Source: Cytidiella melzeri (taxonomy: Eukaryota > Basidiomycota > Agaricomycetes > Polyporales > Irpicaceae). Taken from it: a DNA stretch of 64,000 bases. The stretch's first letter is position 1. Every line of letters starts with the position of its first letter. Positions 26,021 to 42,800 of this stretch are shown in pieces. The position numbers and the translations under genes are program-made. Under the pieces are notes generated by a model. That model ran no database searches. It was not told the DNA's origin and saw only the letters and a list, made by a program, of their open reading frames with translations. The DNA is taken from positions 51,679 through 115,678 of the forward strand of contig JABYQR010000121.1 of assembly GCA_022592445.1 (NCBI GenBank), given 5' to 3'.

Positions 26021-28685
26021 TGTTGTCTATAATATGTCTGCGGCCGTTGCTGTGTTTTGTGTTTGCTTGCGAAAAAAGCCAGTGCAGGGGGTTTCAGTCT
26101 GCTGTTGAACTGTGATGGGTGATAGGTAGATCAGGTGCTATATTGCCTGCAGAAAATAGCAATTATGGAGCAGATGGATGAAAACAGTGCTATTGTCGAG
26201 GGGAAGGTCGTTGATGCTGGCTGGAGATGGCTGACGGTCGGAGAGGTCAGAGAGGTCAGAGAGAGAGAGAGAGAATTTTACACTGGGTATGGTCGCTGTC
26301 CGAGCACAGGGACACTCGAGCAATGCCAGCCACCGATCTGGGACCCCTGACACCCCTGTGCTCCTGGCTAGCAGTGCCCGCCTCCCCGCTGTTTTTGTCC
26401 TCCTCTCTCCTTCGTTTCCAACTCGTGGCCTCAAAACATGTAAAGCTTCATCCTGTCTGTTGTCTGTGCACAATTGCGTCTCAATACTCAATGCCACAGC
26501 CCAAGCGAAACATAGCCGTGTGGGCTACCTGTGATCAAGCGATCTGTCATCTGTATCCAGCTGGCCGTCCACGGATATCTACAGACAGACAAGTTCATCG
26601 CTCGGTTCACCATGCGAAGGCCTCGATGGACTGCAAGCGTGACAGCTTATTGATGTCCTCCAAAACATTCATGACCAAGTTTATCCTGGTGCAGTTCAAG
26701 CTCACCAAACTATTTGAAGCAGTCCGAGTCGCTGGTGGGGGCTGCAACAAACTCTTCGTCGTGAGTTGCATTGCTGAACATCACGGTTGCCATCATGGAC
26801 TCTGACGTTCGTCGACGCAGCCAACGGTCTGCACTCGACGTAAATACCGATGGACTGATGTGCGCTCTCGGAAGCACGGTACTGTATCAATCCCGCCTCG
26901 CAGTTCCCAAGCTTCCGCGTCTGCACAACGGACTTCCGGCACGTACCAATTGCACTGCTGCCACTATTCCGAATATAGACTTCCAGCGCATGTTCGAAAA
27001 CTACACACCGCAAAAGTTCAAACTAGTTCCGCTGGTCGTGCCGATAGTCAGTCATCCGCCCCAGTAGTTCCGTTATACCTCAGAAAAACATACTCGCACC
27101 ATTCTTCAAGTAATGCATTCCCGCACACATACCCGTCTTACATTCTTCAAGCGATTACCACGCAGATCGCTGACGACGCTTACAACTGTAGCAGTCAATC
27201 TGATCTTTCAACCTCCTCGCCATTGCTACTTTGACCACTGACCTTCTTGCACACTACCCGCGAGATCTTCACTCGGTGTTGTTCTCTTGAAAGGTTGTAC
27301 AAGTGGGTGTATGTGTTTGAGACAGAGCGTCAATACGAGGTCACTCTAACCAGCAGTACTGGCTGTCATTTCCAAGAGAACCCCCGCTTTAGTTGGCATG
27401 AGAGGTGAATCATAGGTGAGCAATTGTTGACGTCACATTCGAATTCAGGAATAAGTATAGACGTAGGCTTCAGCAGATAAGCACTGTAGTGTTGACCTTA
27501 TCACTGAGTATCCATGTTGACACTGCTGATTTACCAGAGAGACCAGGCAACGGATTCAGGCTCTAGAGGAACCAACGACAACTTCACAAGCCCAGCGAAC
27601 GACAATGGACGCCAACTGAAATCCAACGTCTCTTTCGTCCGGCAAGTGGCTGACGTTGGGTAGCCACATGCTGACATGGGCGAACGTTTGCCGCAGATCA
27701 ACGAATAGATCAAGGCTGGTCTCAAGTCAACATTGAAAGGCTCGTCAGGAATCTATAGCTACTCGACTCACTCGACTTTCAACTTGGGCTGTCACAGGGC
27801 TGTCCCGGACGTTATACCGTACTCTTGGCGAGTTGAATGGTAGGTGTTGCAGTGTGTGCCACAACTCTGCCAGCCGCCTTCCACATCAAAGCACCCTCCT
27901 GTGTCGACGTGTCAGCAAAGGTGGAGGGTTAGGAGATCCGCAAAGAGCTCACACATGCTTGTTTGGTTGTCTGTGTTGCGGCACCTCGCCGAGTGAGCCG
28001 GTACGAATATTACCACTCGGTATGGTGCAATTCCAGCAGATTCATGTTGGAGGAAGGTATTCCTAAGTTGTCCAAGCACTCAGGCGTGAGTACATAGACT
28101 GCTAGTACTGTCCACGATACAGTGCAGAATGTGCATGATCCCCAGGCGACGACGAGAGTTGTGGTCTTCAATCAAGCACTGACTTTCTGTCTGTGTAATT
28201 GGAATCTTGTGGGTTGTGACAGACGCATTCCGTGAGACAACAGACCTATATATGCGGGCCGGGCCAGCGGTATGTAGAGCAACACGAGGAATTATGAAAA
28301 CGTGTTTGTCGCAAGTACTACACTCACCGCCACAGATGATTCATTGACCAGGAAAGTGTTGTTGCAGTAGGGTAGCAGCGTCTTACGAGAAGCAGGTATT
28401 GAGCGGACTGTGATGCCAGCTCAATGTTTCCGACCAAACATACACAGCCGAGGTGCAACCGGAAGAGAAGAACTGACCTGGGAGTCAAAGATGCTCAGAC
28501 AGGTGGAAAAGCAAGCTAGGTTCCTTTGTTGTTTATCGCCAAGGATGAGAGAGGAACCTGCGCACTCATAACGCATGCACACCGTCAACTGAGAGATGAA
28601 TAGTATCTGGTAAAGACAGTGGGGGTACGCGCTGAAACTGCGCCTTGTCCGGAACACAAACTGACCACTGACACTGGCGTAAAGT
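26021..28685. other. Long intergenic stretch, no gene supported
   Basis: About 2.7 kb with only short, unconserved frames on both strands. A simple repeat of AGAGGTC followed by GA dinucleotides occupies 26239-26275. A TATATATG box at 28247-28254 is followed by a short frame beginning MKTCLSQVLHS that stops quickly. It could hold a non-coding transcript or old repeats that I cannot identify. Confidence 0.4.
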
Positions 28686-29621
28686 CTACGCAGACGACAT
28701 CAAGCAACCAGGGAGGAATATCTTTCGCAGGTCCTTGGGCGACGCAAATTCACGGCAGACGGGACACATCTTCTTCTTTGACAATGCCGTCTTGATGCAG
28801 CTGCATGCGCACGAACATGACGTGAGTACCTCAGCTCCAGTGCAGGCTCTTGAAAGAAGATACTGACGACGTGCAGAAGAGATGCCCACATTGTGTCGCG
28901 CTGGTTGCCTTGGATGCCTCCAAGCAAAGGGGGCAGCTGACTAGCACACCCACAGCAGAGGACACTGCTGGCTCTGTAACGAGGTTAGGCTCGGCGGCAG
29001 CCTGATCCTTGCAGCACTCCTTTGCATCTTCAGAGACGGCTGTAGAGTCATCCGTCTCAGAGGATTGCAATGAAGGAGGCACGGGAGCGAAGCCATCATA
29101 GTCATCCAGCTCCTCCTCTAACCCCTCGTGCTCGTCGTCCGTCCAGTAGTCAACGATGTCGGATTCGGACTCAGAGTCGTCGTGGCAATCGGGTCCTGCC
29201 TGCTGCTCGTCGGGGAACTTTATCAAGCCCAACTCGTCTTCCCACCCTTCTGAGGAATCGTCAATCTCCTCGTCGGCACTGTCGTCGTCGCTGTCGTCAC
29301 GGTGTACGGCGGCGTACTCGATATGGACGCGGAGACCTGCAGGAGTTCGAAAGTCCTTTTCGCAGACCGCGCACCAGTTGTGTCGAGGGGAGATGACGAG
29401 GTGCTAGGGATGTGACGATTTCGCTGGAGGTTCCGGACACTCACGGTGAGGAATGTACATACGTTTCTGAGAGAGTTCTTGTTCGCGAACCGACGGTCGC
29501 AGGTGTCGCACTTTGGATGGTTGGTGGACACTCGGATGTGGTGACGCCTCGCGTCGCTTCCTGGAAAGTAGCGGTCACAGAGTGTACAGTATACCATGTC
29601 GAGATGGAGAAGGTCAGCCAT
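28686..29621 (-). CDS. C2H2 zinc finger plus C3HC4 RING protein
   Basis: Starts MADLLHLDMVYCTLCDRYF at 29621. The N-terminal part holds cysteine/histidine fingers of C2H2 type: YCTLCDRYFPGSDARRHHI, CDTCDRRFANKNSLRNH and, across an intron, CAVCEKDFRTPAGLRVHI. A long acidic linker (DDSDDDSADEEIDD and SESESDIVDYWTDDEHE) follows. The C-terminus is a RING: CPLCLEASKATSATQCGHLF, then CTSCIKTALSKKKMCPVC across a second intron, giving C3HC4. It ends GCLMSSA at 28686. Around 270 residues. It is probably a nuclear ubiquitin ligase that recognises nucleic acid or protein through the fingers. The family name is not known to me. Confidence 0.82.
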
Positions 29622-31167
29622 AGCAGCGGTGTGGTATTAAAAAGAGTGTAGGGTAGTAGTGGGCAAAAAGTCGAAAGCTGGGGAGCTGGACACAGACCTA
29701 TATTATATAGGTGATACTCAAGAGCCACCTACACGTCCGTCAGAGGGGCGGCTTGCTTCGTGGTGCCATGGTTCATACGATCACCGAGAACGCCGTTCAA
29801 CCGATGCTGAAACTCAAGGTAGATGCAGCTCGCGTTTTCGACGGCAAATAATCCACCTACTTCAAGGTCGTATCATACAACATACATGATTCCTACCTGT
29901 GTGCAACTCAGAGTTTTGCTGAGGCTGCATAACCATGGTCCACGATGTGATCGGCGCCAACACAGGCCGATCGCCATCCCGCCCTTCGTTCCAGATTTGG
30001 AAGGTGTGATCGCACATCCAGCCTCTGTGCACTGCTGGTACTACTGTTCTTATGGTGCACCTCCGTGCTGTTCTCCAGGCCACCACCACCGTAGACAGGG
30101 TGACGCACTCTCTGATATTCACCGGTGCCAATGTTGACTCAAATTTGCGCTGAGATGTTCGCTATGTTTTAACGGCTCCCATGCTGCATACGTTGTTTTC
30201 AACGGCCACACAGACTAAAGCAAAACAAGAGTGCATCTAGTGTGAGTCTATGCTCTTTCTGGCTGAGCTGAATGTCAAGTAAAGGTTTGCAAAGGACGGA
30301 CAGCGAACCTATGTTGCAGTGTTTGAGAGGCCGCGCTACATGATAGTGGTGGTAGTACACAATGCCAGACTCGGAGTTTGTCTACCTTCACTATCGTTAA
30401 CTGCTCTCGGTATTACACCTTCTTCATCTTCGGCTCTCGCGACTTGGTCAGCCACCGTAGCAACATACGCTTCAAGCCCGATCACTCCTCCTTCGTCGAT
30501 GCTTCATCCCTTCCTTCGAGGCATCTGTTCACCTTTGAGCTCACTCGTGCAAGACTCCAAGTTCAAGCAGCTCCTTCTCACTCATCAAGCAGCCGGTCTG
30601 CTCCCAGAATCAAAATAGTCATCACACCTCATTCGGGGATCGCTCTACTTTTCGCGACTTAGGTCGACTCTGTGATCTGAGCAGGGACAAACGGGAACAG
30701 TGTGGCGTTGTCTCTTCCATGCGCAAGTCGGAGAGTCGTTCGCTATTCCTCAGAAAGTTGTCCTTGCTTGCTTTTTGATGGTGCCGGTGAGTCCTGAATT
30801 CCGATCCCATTTATCTGGCCAAGGTGCAGCACAGCGTGCATTACCATGGGCGGTAGTCAGGTGTGACACCGACTCGAATGTTTGTAAACTCGAGTCGTTC
30901 GTCAACTGGGGGGTGGTACGGAGGAGGGCATTGGTATCGGTGGTCATGCCGTGCGTTTTTCTGCACCTGATATTGATGTAGTCGGACGTGTCGAGTGGAC
31001 GGTTTGAAATCGGGAGTCTTGTTGGCTGTAGACTATCCGGTATGAGAACATTGATAGCCTGCTTACAGATTACTCAGGCTGTTCAGTGTTTTGGAAGAAG
31101 TGAAGAAGGTGTGGGTACAGTGACTCTAATATTACATGTGCCGTGAAGACAGCTTCAAATTTTCCGT
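29622..31167. other. Intergenic, no gene supported
   Basis: About 1.5 kb. A TATATTATATAG stretch at 29699-29710 on the plus strand lies upstream of the zinc-finger gene on the other strand. Open frames at 30319-30662 are Ser/Thr rich and unlike any family. Confidence 0.35.
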
Positions 31168-34658
<3,491 letters not shown>

Positions 34659-36681
34659 ATGTGGCTCCCTAAAGCTACTATCTTGTCGCTAGACGGCGAT
34701 GTCGTCGAGGTACGTGAAGTCTCGATGCGACAATATCGTAAGACGTTATACTCACACAGATCTACAAGATTTCAGATCGTCCCGTACTCCGATTTCCTCT
34801 TATTCTCGCCAGAGAAAATAGCGCCTACTTTGCGCAAATTTCAGGAAGATGAAGATCCAGAAAGGCTCGTGATCGTCGAGGCGGTCCTCGATGTCGTCCA
34901 AGCAGAAGCAGAAGAAACCGACCAAGGTCAATGGGACTCACATTGGAAGACGTTCATGGATACTGGGCTGCACAAGGTTTGCGTCGACATCTTGCTGGAT
35001 GACAAGACGTACAAGTCGAGTGTCAAGGAAGTGCGTGTAGCGGGTTTTCCCATATCTCTCTGCAGCAACTCTGACTATGCCATGGCCCTGTCAGGACTAC
35101 CCAGCCTGGACGTTTGTGCTTCTTCGACGCTTTGGAGTTTACCTAGCAAACAAACTAAGCAAATGTCCTAACGCCGTGTTCCTTGCACAGGCTGACGAGG
35201 TACTTGCCCTTCTCCCCAAGCTTTGGGAGTACACGTGGAAGCAGGAGATCATCAAAAAGCATGTGCCCTTCCGTATGTTCCGTTACCGCAACGAAAGCGA
35301 AGACTTGTCCATATCCTTTATACATACCATCGACGCCATGAATAACCTTTACGTCGTGCGTCAGTGAGTCGTATCTCTGCCATCGCTGGAAACCAAAGAC
35401 TCAATATGCACGTTACTTGCAGTGACCAAGCTCCTCCGGTCACTAATCACATCGGACACCTAGCATTATATATGTGGACGTTCTCCACCGATCCACGTTA
35501 CGACGAGCTTATGCTACGAATCCTCATCCTCGTTATCGACACGGCAGAGCGCGAAGAGCTCAAGCCTTTTTTCCAGGAAGCCGTACTCGACAAGAACCTC
35601 CCTCTTCCTCTTGCTGAGAAATTCTGCTCAGAGCTTCTCGACGAATACAACATAAACGGATCGCTGCGAGGCGTCACGTCCTTTCTCAGTGCCATCTCCG
35701 TTCACTGTCCACCCGTGCTGCACGCCAAGATCGAACGTTCACCACAAACCCTCATGCAATGTATCCGGATCGCCTGTCAACGCCAGATGTGCTTGGGGTC
35801 AAGTGACATGGACACCAACAGCGTCTTGGGTGCGAGTCTTAGTGTAATCAAGTACGTTCTGTTACCCCCTTGGTTGTTGTCACGAATGGTAGCATCATAT
35901 GCTGACTACCGCTGCACGTACTCAGGGACATCATGCAAGATTGCATGGAACCAGGAAGCAACCGACACTTACCAGCGTTCTTCGAAATGGTAGATACAGC
36001 CAAGATCATACCTATGGTTGCGCGCATCACCATACACGCTATTGACCGCAACGACCCCAGCTTATTCCGTAAGACACCTCTCCATCATCTCATGCAGACC
36101 GTTTGTGTAACGCAGAACACCACCCTTTCACAGACTGCCTGCAATTCATCCTCGACATGTACGCTATATCCGGAGAAACCTGCCGCCGAACCAACATCGA
36201 GCATGTCATGGCCAAAGTCTTCAAGATTTCTCGCGAGCTTTGGTACCCTACCGTCCAAGACATCCGCTCACATCCGATCCCGGTCAATAACGAGCAGGTT
36301 GTGCGCATGCGCGATTGGGCGCTGAAGACGTGGGTCAATTTCGGGAAGAAGCTGGGGTTCAATGAGCGGGTGGAGGAGAGGCGGTTCAAGGCAATGGAGG
36401 AGCAGGGGGATGTCAGGGCGGAGAGGCAGCCGATGACACCGGGGTCGAGGAGATGTCATTGGAACAAGTGTTTGTGTTCGTGGGACGATAAACCGCCCCA
36501 TCATATGAGAATGTGTAAGGGGTGTTGGCGGGTGTGGTATTGTGGTGCAAATTGTCAGACACGGTGCGTGGTTTTTGCTGTGCTGAAACCGTCGGCTGAG
36601 ATGTTGACTTGTACGCTTGGTAGGGACTGGAGAGAGGGTGACCACAAGGAATATTGTCTGCGTCGTCGTGTGCAAGCGTAG
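34659..36681 (+). CDS. MYND-type zinc finger protein
   Basis: A protein of about 590 residues with a C-terminal MYND finger, a protein-interaction zinc module. It starts MWLPKATILSLDGDVVEVRE at 34659. The body is helical and of unknown fold (NHIGHLALYMWTFSTDPRYD, then HHPFTDCLQFILDMYAISG). Near the end the finger reads CHWNKCLCSW, RMCKGCWRVWYCGANCQTRD and EGDHKEYC, with a short intron between QTR and DW. It ends RRRVQA at 36681. At least five introns. Such MYND proteins form large families in agaricomycetes; the role here is unknown. Intact. Confidence 0.85.
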
Positions 36682-38699
36682 GGAGCCTAAGATCAGTTAT
36701 GATTGTTGATGTACCAAACGAGACACCCCCCTCATCTGTAAATCATTCACAAGTTATGAAGAAGTTGTATACTAAAATATTCTGGATCTGCAGCGAGAGG
36801 TATGCTCTCGCTCGAGCTCGTTGGGTCGCGCGCGCATACTTGAATACGTACCTACCAAGAGACCTTCAGCGAACAACGGCCCAGGTGGGAGATGGGTTAT
36901 TAGCTCCATACTCTGTCACTTTACTCCAGCTTACTCTCTATTGTCAGGTTTTCTCATTCTTCGATGTGCCACTTAACGGATAGTTACGTGTGGCAGAACC
37001 TGAGGCTGACTTGCTTGGTTGACACGAAATTGATGTTTGACTTGACAGTGCTACCTGCACATAGCCTTTAACGCTGGCAGGGCTGGCACTCGAGTATGGT
37101 CATGCTCCCGATGTGTATGGCGGTCGCGATGTTAGGTACATAGCGGCCTTGGTGCGACCCATCAGCCAATATGAGCGGAGTTCTGCTAGCATGTAAATCC
37201 ACCTAGGCATAGACGATGCATATATCTAGCATAAGAGATATCATGTCCGGTAGGTCCAGCACAGAGCCCCAGCGGGCGAGTGAATAGACAAACGCGTCGT
37301 CTGCGGGTGTATCACTGCCGTTAACGGTTTGAGGATCGAGGCGTCCCCTGAAAGGCGCTACTCGAAACACGTATACTGCAACCGTAGAGTAGAGAACGAT
37401 AGTGAGACGAAGCAGATGTTCCTGAAACGCGATAACACGTCTGCCGGTGGTTGAGGCTGTAAAGATGTGTTGATGTAAACCGGTGAAGATCTTGGACTCC
37501 CCAAACTCTTGCTTGTCTGTGAAAGACATAGTAAGCTACGGACCTGCTAGAAGCTGTGAACGGAAGGACAGGTTCGACAGTGTCACTGAATTCATGAGCC
37601 ACAGATAACAAGTACTTGTAGGCGTTGGACTCTGAGCACTCACAAAGGCGAGAGCTAGCCGCTCCTGTAGTACATGTGAGCTCGTCAGAAGCTAACGTTA
37701 GCGCTTGAGAGGAGGTATAGTTATACGACCACCGCGTTCCATTGAAGGTTGATGGTAGTCAGTGCACGGTAAGACTGGGAACAACCTGAGAAATCGAGGA
37801 CGCCCACAAACCCGTCAAATCATTGTACTGTAGAGATAACGCGGTCATTCTGTCGTTCAAGGCTCAATTTCGACTTCCGAGCTGGACAATACCTGAGCTA
37901 GCTTACCGATTGTGGCTCAAGTAGCGGAGATTACCTGGGAATGAAGGTCCGAAGTGACGAAGTTAGCTGATCACGAAATTCTTGCCTAGCGGGCTTTCAA
38001 AGTGACAACTTGCTCCCGTTGTGCCGTACCACGACCACTAAGTAAGTCATGTCGCTTTTCCATCGTTCAGCTTGTGAACACCTCATTGACTTGTACGTGG
38101 TAGGAATAGTCTAAAAGCGCTGTATATTGGCGGTAGCATCACTTTACTTTGTGCGCGTCTCACCTCAAACCGTCACTACGCCGCAATGTAGCTGCACAAT
38201 GTTACTCTTCGCAACGAATTGGTACTGCGAAGCTTCATCTTCAAGCCTCAGAATCACTTGAATTGTATGCAACTAATGTTTCATGCAGTATGCGAGACAT
38301 CTTGAGGCTGTAGTGCACACTGTAAGTCCACCCGAATCCGTTTTCAAGCTTCTGCAAGCGATGCTGAGGATAAATAAAGATAAAGACAGGAGTGATCAAG
38401 GAGAACATCTGTTTGACCCGGGATTTGCACCGCCCATCTCGCGAGCATCACTGCCATCAGTATGAAGTGCACGCTGAAACATCACAACGACGTGATGGGA
38501 AAGCCCTCTCGTCCTATATATGCCGCCCAGCCCTCGTACCCGATGTCCCCTACAGGCTGGCCCCCGTTTTCACCTCACTTTCCCTTTTTCCTTCGTTCTT
38601 CTCCTCATCGCCAACGTTTCGACGCCCCTAACAACTTCACGTTCCCAAACTCGTTGAGAAACAAATTCCCTTCTAACGAATACCGACCCGCAAGCTACT
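36682..38699. other. Intergenic, no gene supported
   Basis: Two kilobases with no recognised gene. A minus-strand frame at 37203-37529 (starts MSFTDKQEFGESKIFTG, 108 codons) is the only one with a plausible ATG and mildly hydrophobic centre, but has no family support. The right end holds a CCTATATATGCC TATA-like box (38512-38523) that probably serves the four-span membrane protein gene. Confidence 0.4.
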
Positions 38700-39627
38700 A
38701 TGGGATACGTTCGCTCACGCAAGTTCTGCTGCTGCCTGCCAGTCAGGTTCGGTGTGTTCTGCATGTCTCTCCTCGGCTTCGCAGGAGGCCTGCTGTTCAG
38801 TATCGGAGGGTTCTTCAATATCCACCAGTACAGTACGTCTGTGTTCTATTTTATCAATGTCGAAGCCTTACAAACAATCGCTAAATTACAGTGACTGGCA
38901 AACTTGAACTAAATGGCCATGAAAAAGCCTCGCTCTGGATCATGTCCCTCACTTTCACTTGGTTCGCCATCGTTTCTCTCGTTGGGTAAGCGTAGCGCCA
39001 CGTTGATATCTCAAGACCCTGTATTTACAAACCCTCATACTTCATAGTTTCTGGGGTTCCTTAAGCAAGGGATACGGCAGTATCAGCTTCTATGCCTACA
39101 CAGTCACCTTCAACACTTTTCTGATCATAGGCAGTGGCGTCTACTTCGTCTGGTCGCTCTTCCATGGCGGCCGCGAAGGCAGCAGTGTCGATAAGTGTGT
39201 CAACGGAGCTACCGGAGACGTCGCCGATGTCAAGTCATGGGTCTGCACGAAGGGTTTCGATGTCATCCGTATCCTCATCGTCGTTCTCTTCGCCATCATC
39301 TGGATCTTCCAGCTCAGTCAGTATATGCTCCCCTTCCGCTGATTTTACCTCTCTTTTTGACTAAACTGATTTTTTTGTGCTCTAGTTGGCATTTTCATCG
39401 TGTTCGACTACCGCGGCCAGCTCCGTGAGGAGTGCGAGCTCGAGGAGTCGGAATCCATGAAAGCTTCACGGCCCTACCCCACCTTCGCCGTCGCCCCTCC
39501 CTCCGGCCCCCAGATGCGCACGACCTACGACGCACAGCCCTACCAGAACAACACGAACGGCTGGAGCTCGGCCAGGTCGCCCTACGCTTTTAACCAGCCG
39601 AACACCGCTCAAGCCGGTGGACGCTGA
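38700..39627 (+). CDS. Four-span membrane protein
   Basis: Starts MGYVRSRKFCCCLPVRFG with a cysteine cluster that could be palmitoylated. Four hydrophobic segments follow: VFCMSLLGFAGGLLFSIGGF, SLWIMSLTFTWFAIVSLVG, YTVTFNTFLIIGSGVYFVW and IRILIVVLFAIIWIFQL (running on into IGIFIVF after an intron). A short loop between spans three and four carries two cysteines (DKCVNGATGDVAD, KSWVCTK). The tail is tyrosine/proline rich (TTYDAQPYQNNTNGW) and ends NTAQAGGR at 39627. Topology resembles tetraspan or MARVEL-like proteins without their diagnostic motifs. Three introns. The exact family is unknown to me. Confidence 0.75.
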
Positions 39628-39860
39628 TCCCGTTGATTGATCCTAGTCAAACGCGGCACAAGAAAAGTTGACGAGAGTAATGAGGACGAGAAGAGGCACT
39701 GGATGCTTTTTGGAGCTTTAAAGATTCGTTTTGTACTTTGATAGCCTTTGTTCATGGATTGTGATGGTCATATTGTCCGCGCGGCTGCAGCTTCAATGAT
39801 CTGCAAGTGAGATGAAGCTGGGTATGAAGAATAGGAATGCCTTGCACAGATAAACTAAGA

Positions 39861-42800
39861 TCATAAGTACAAAGACGAGCAGAAAATGACAGAGTTCGGA
39901 CGTTCTAGCATTTCAGATGCTTTGTCGAATTTTTCTTCAAGCTCGCCATTACCGATAACCTTCGCGGCTTTGCTCATCTGCCTGATAAGCTCTTGCAGTC
40001 GTCGGAACACTCGGATAATGCTTCCCTCGAATTGGTCCGTGAGCTGTGAAAGAAAGGCAATTGGTCAGAAACGCCGTTGCAAGATGTTTAAGGGGGCCAT
40101 GATACCCACCTTGCAAATTTCCGTAAACGACGCTCCACGGCACCATTGCACGACCGCGTCCATGAGCTCGACCTTGAATGACTGGACGTATTCGTCTTCT
40201 ACGATGAGCAGTTTCGACTCTTGAGAGACCTTGGCTATCCTCCTCGCGATATCTTGCATCACACGTAACGGAGCAGCCAGCTCTTCCTTCAGTTTCGTCA
40301 CTTGTTCACTCTTAAGAATAGCCATCGTTTAGCTCAACCATTAACAGATACCATCCAAAGTAATCACGGTCAACTCACCTTTTCAGTAAAGACGAAACAG
40401 CTGAGCAAACCCGCACATTGCTCCGGCGTCAGCGGATTGAACACGCCGTTGAAGATGAGTTCCGTGAGCAACAATTCGTCGCCAGTGCTGATCTCACAAG
40501 CCACTCTTCCCTTCATGTCGACGATATCTTCTTGAGACGTGAACGCCAGGCGACGGAGGACACGTTTCCGGCACTTGAGCTCTTCCATTTGGAGGACATC
40601 GTGTGTAGCCTGTATCCGCTTCTTCAGCTCGCGAATGCGCTGTTGGCACTCTTGCTTCTGCTTATATTGAGTGTAAAGCTCGGATAATCGGGGGTCTTTG
40701 TTGAGCGGGCTGGCAAACACCTTCTTTTCCATAGCTTTGATTTTCTACGATGAGGCGTCATCAGACCTCCCATTTCAATGTCTATCGTTCGGATGGTATG
40801 AGTTGCAACAACTCACCTCAACAAGCGCCCTGAACTTGTCGTCCGTGATGTGCATATTCTGTACCGGATCTAAAAGGGGTATTCCATCTGGGAACCGTCT
40901 ATGGGTCTCAAGTACGCTCTTCCAAGCGGTTTCCCTGGATGCTAGCGGCCGTATGTCCTTTGGCAAGTACAGTCGTAAGTGGGATATCTGTTCCACCGTG
41001 GAGAGCAAGACCGGGACAACCAAAGGCTCGCCTTTCTCGCCTGCTTTACACGGCTGGATGCCCAAAGGAGTAGGTGTCGTATTGGAACGATCTTTAGGCA
41101 AGCTGGAGCCGGAAGCGCAGTTCAGCAGGACGTCCACTACGTATTGTTCGTGTGGAGGTATCTCTTCTGCGGTAGGCATTGGGCGGTTCTAACATGGCGA
41201 GTTTGAAAGTGAGTAGACCAGGGAAAGGGAAGTACTGTTCACGCACCTTTGGAGGTAAACGCTTCTGGTAGTTGATGACAACTCCCCAGCCGAAATCAAG
41301 GTCCTTGTAGTTGATTTTTACTAGTCGCCCGGGTTGTAGGAAGGGAACGCTGTAGTTTGGGTGTGTTATTACTTCTCGAAAATCCGCTCCCATTTGCTCC
41401 AGCTGCTGGCGGTATTCATAGTACTCAGCTATGAGTGGTTCGTCCTCGATGACCATAGCCGCTTTTTTCTCTTCTTCACGGCGGTATTCTGGAGGGGGGA
41501 TGACAGCAAATCAATTTTATCCAAATTTACGGGTACAAGGTCTGAGGCTTACCGTCTTCGAGAAGAGGAACTCCTGCGTTGCTTTGGAACTGGAAGAAAC
41601 AACGTTCGAGCATAAACTCCGGACTGATACCTTCCACTTTCATAAGGTTGAGGACCATATTATAGCCCAGGTGAAAAGCTGAGTCGAGTCGGTCGGCCTC
41701 TCCCTTTATCATAACCTTGGCTGACGCAGGCTCGAGTTTCTCGTCGCACATCACGATAACAACACCTCGGTCATCCAACCCTCTACGACCGGCGCGACCC
41801 GACATCTGGATGTATTCGCCAGAGGAGAGATTTCGGAAATCACGACCGTCGAATTTGCGAGCAGCGGTGAATACAACGGTTTTGGCTGGCATGTTAAGAC
41901 CTATGGAGAATGTTTCCGTGGCGAACAGCACCTTGATCAGGCCCTCCTGAAACAGAATCTCAATCACCTCCTTCAATATGGGTAAGAGACCGCCGTGGTG
42001 AACGCCGACGCCGCGTTTCAAAAGAGGAAGCAAGTTCGTAATCTGCGGAAGTTGACGATCGGCTTCGGATAGGTTCTCGATGGCGTTGTTGAAGATATTC
42101 GTAGTAACATCTTGTTCGTCCGTCGAGTTGAACTCTGTCTTCGTCATAGACAGAGCGAGACCTTCACATTCTCGCTTGCTGAAAGCAAAGACGATGACGG
42201 GATTATAGTTTTTCATCATGATCATCTTCACAATCTTCTGTATGTCCGAATTGCCTGAGTGTAGGAGTCATCAGCGTGTTTGTTGTGCCCACGTGACAGA
42301 ACTCACCTTTCTTCTCGCCACCTTTCTTCGATTTCCCCTTGCGGCCCTTCCCTCCGCTCCTGGGATCTGCGGGGTCGTCACCTTGCTGGTCCTGTAACAT
42401 ACCCATCGCTTTGCTGAAGTTATCTTCACGGAACTCTCCCTTTTCGTCTACAACCAAATAGATACCTTCACCGCCAGCGGGGAAAAGGTAGTGCTGTAAA
42501 GGAGTAGGGCGGAAGTCGGTGTAGACGACATGGCACGGCTGCTCATGAGACCTGCATATCCATTCTGCGAACTGCATCGCGTTGGGAATAGTGGCAGAGA
42601 GGAAGACATAGCGAACTGTATGCGGCAGAAGAATGATCGTCTCTTCCCAGACGACACCTCGTTCTTTGTCTCGCATGTAATGTATTTCGTCGAATATGAC
42701 CCAAGCGACCTCTCTCATGATCTCGGAACCGCGATACAACATTGAGCGCAGAATCTAAAGATGCATCAGTAGTGCAACTTCACGGACGGTGAGAGTCTGC

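Noticed and set aside
26239..26275. GA-rich run as a possible regulatory element
   Set aside because: Simple-sequence repeat with no further support.
37203..37611. Two overlapping minus-strand frames of about 100 codons
   Set aside because: No family match, no convincing introns; kept only as a note in the intergenic entry.
38462..38884. 140-codon frame upstream of and overlapping the four-span membrane protein
   Set aside because: Out of frame with the clear membrane protein; probably 5' untranslated DNA.
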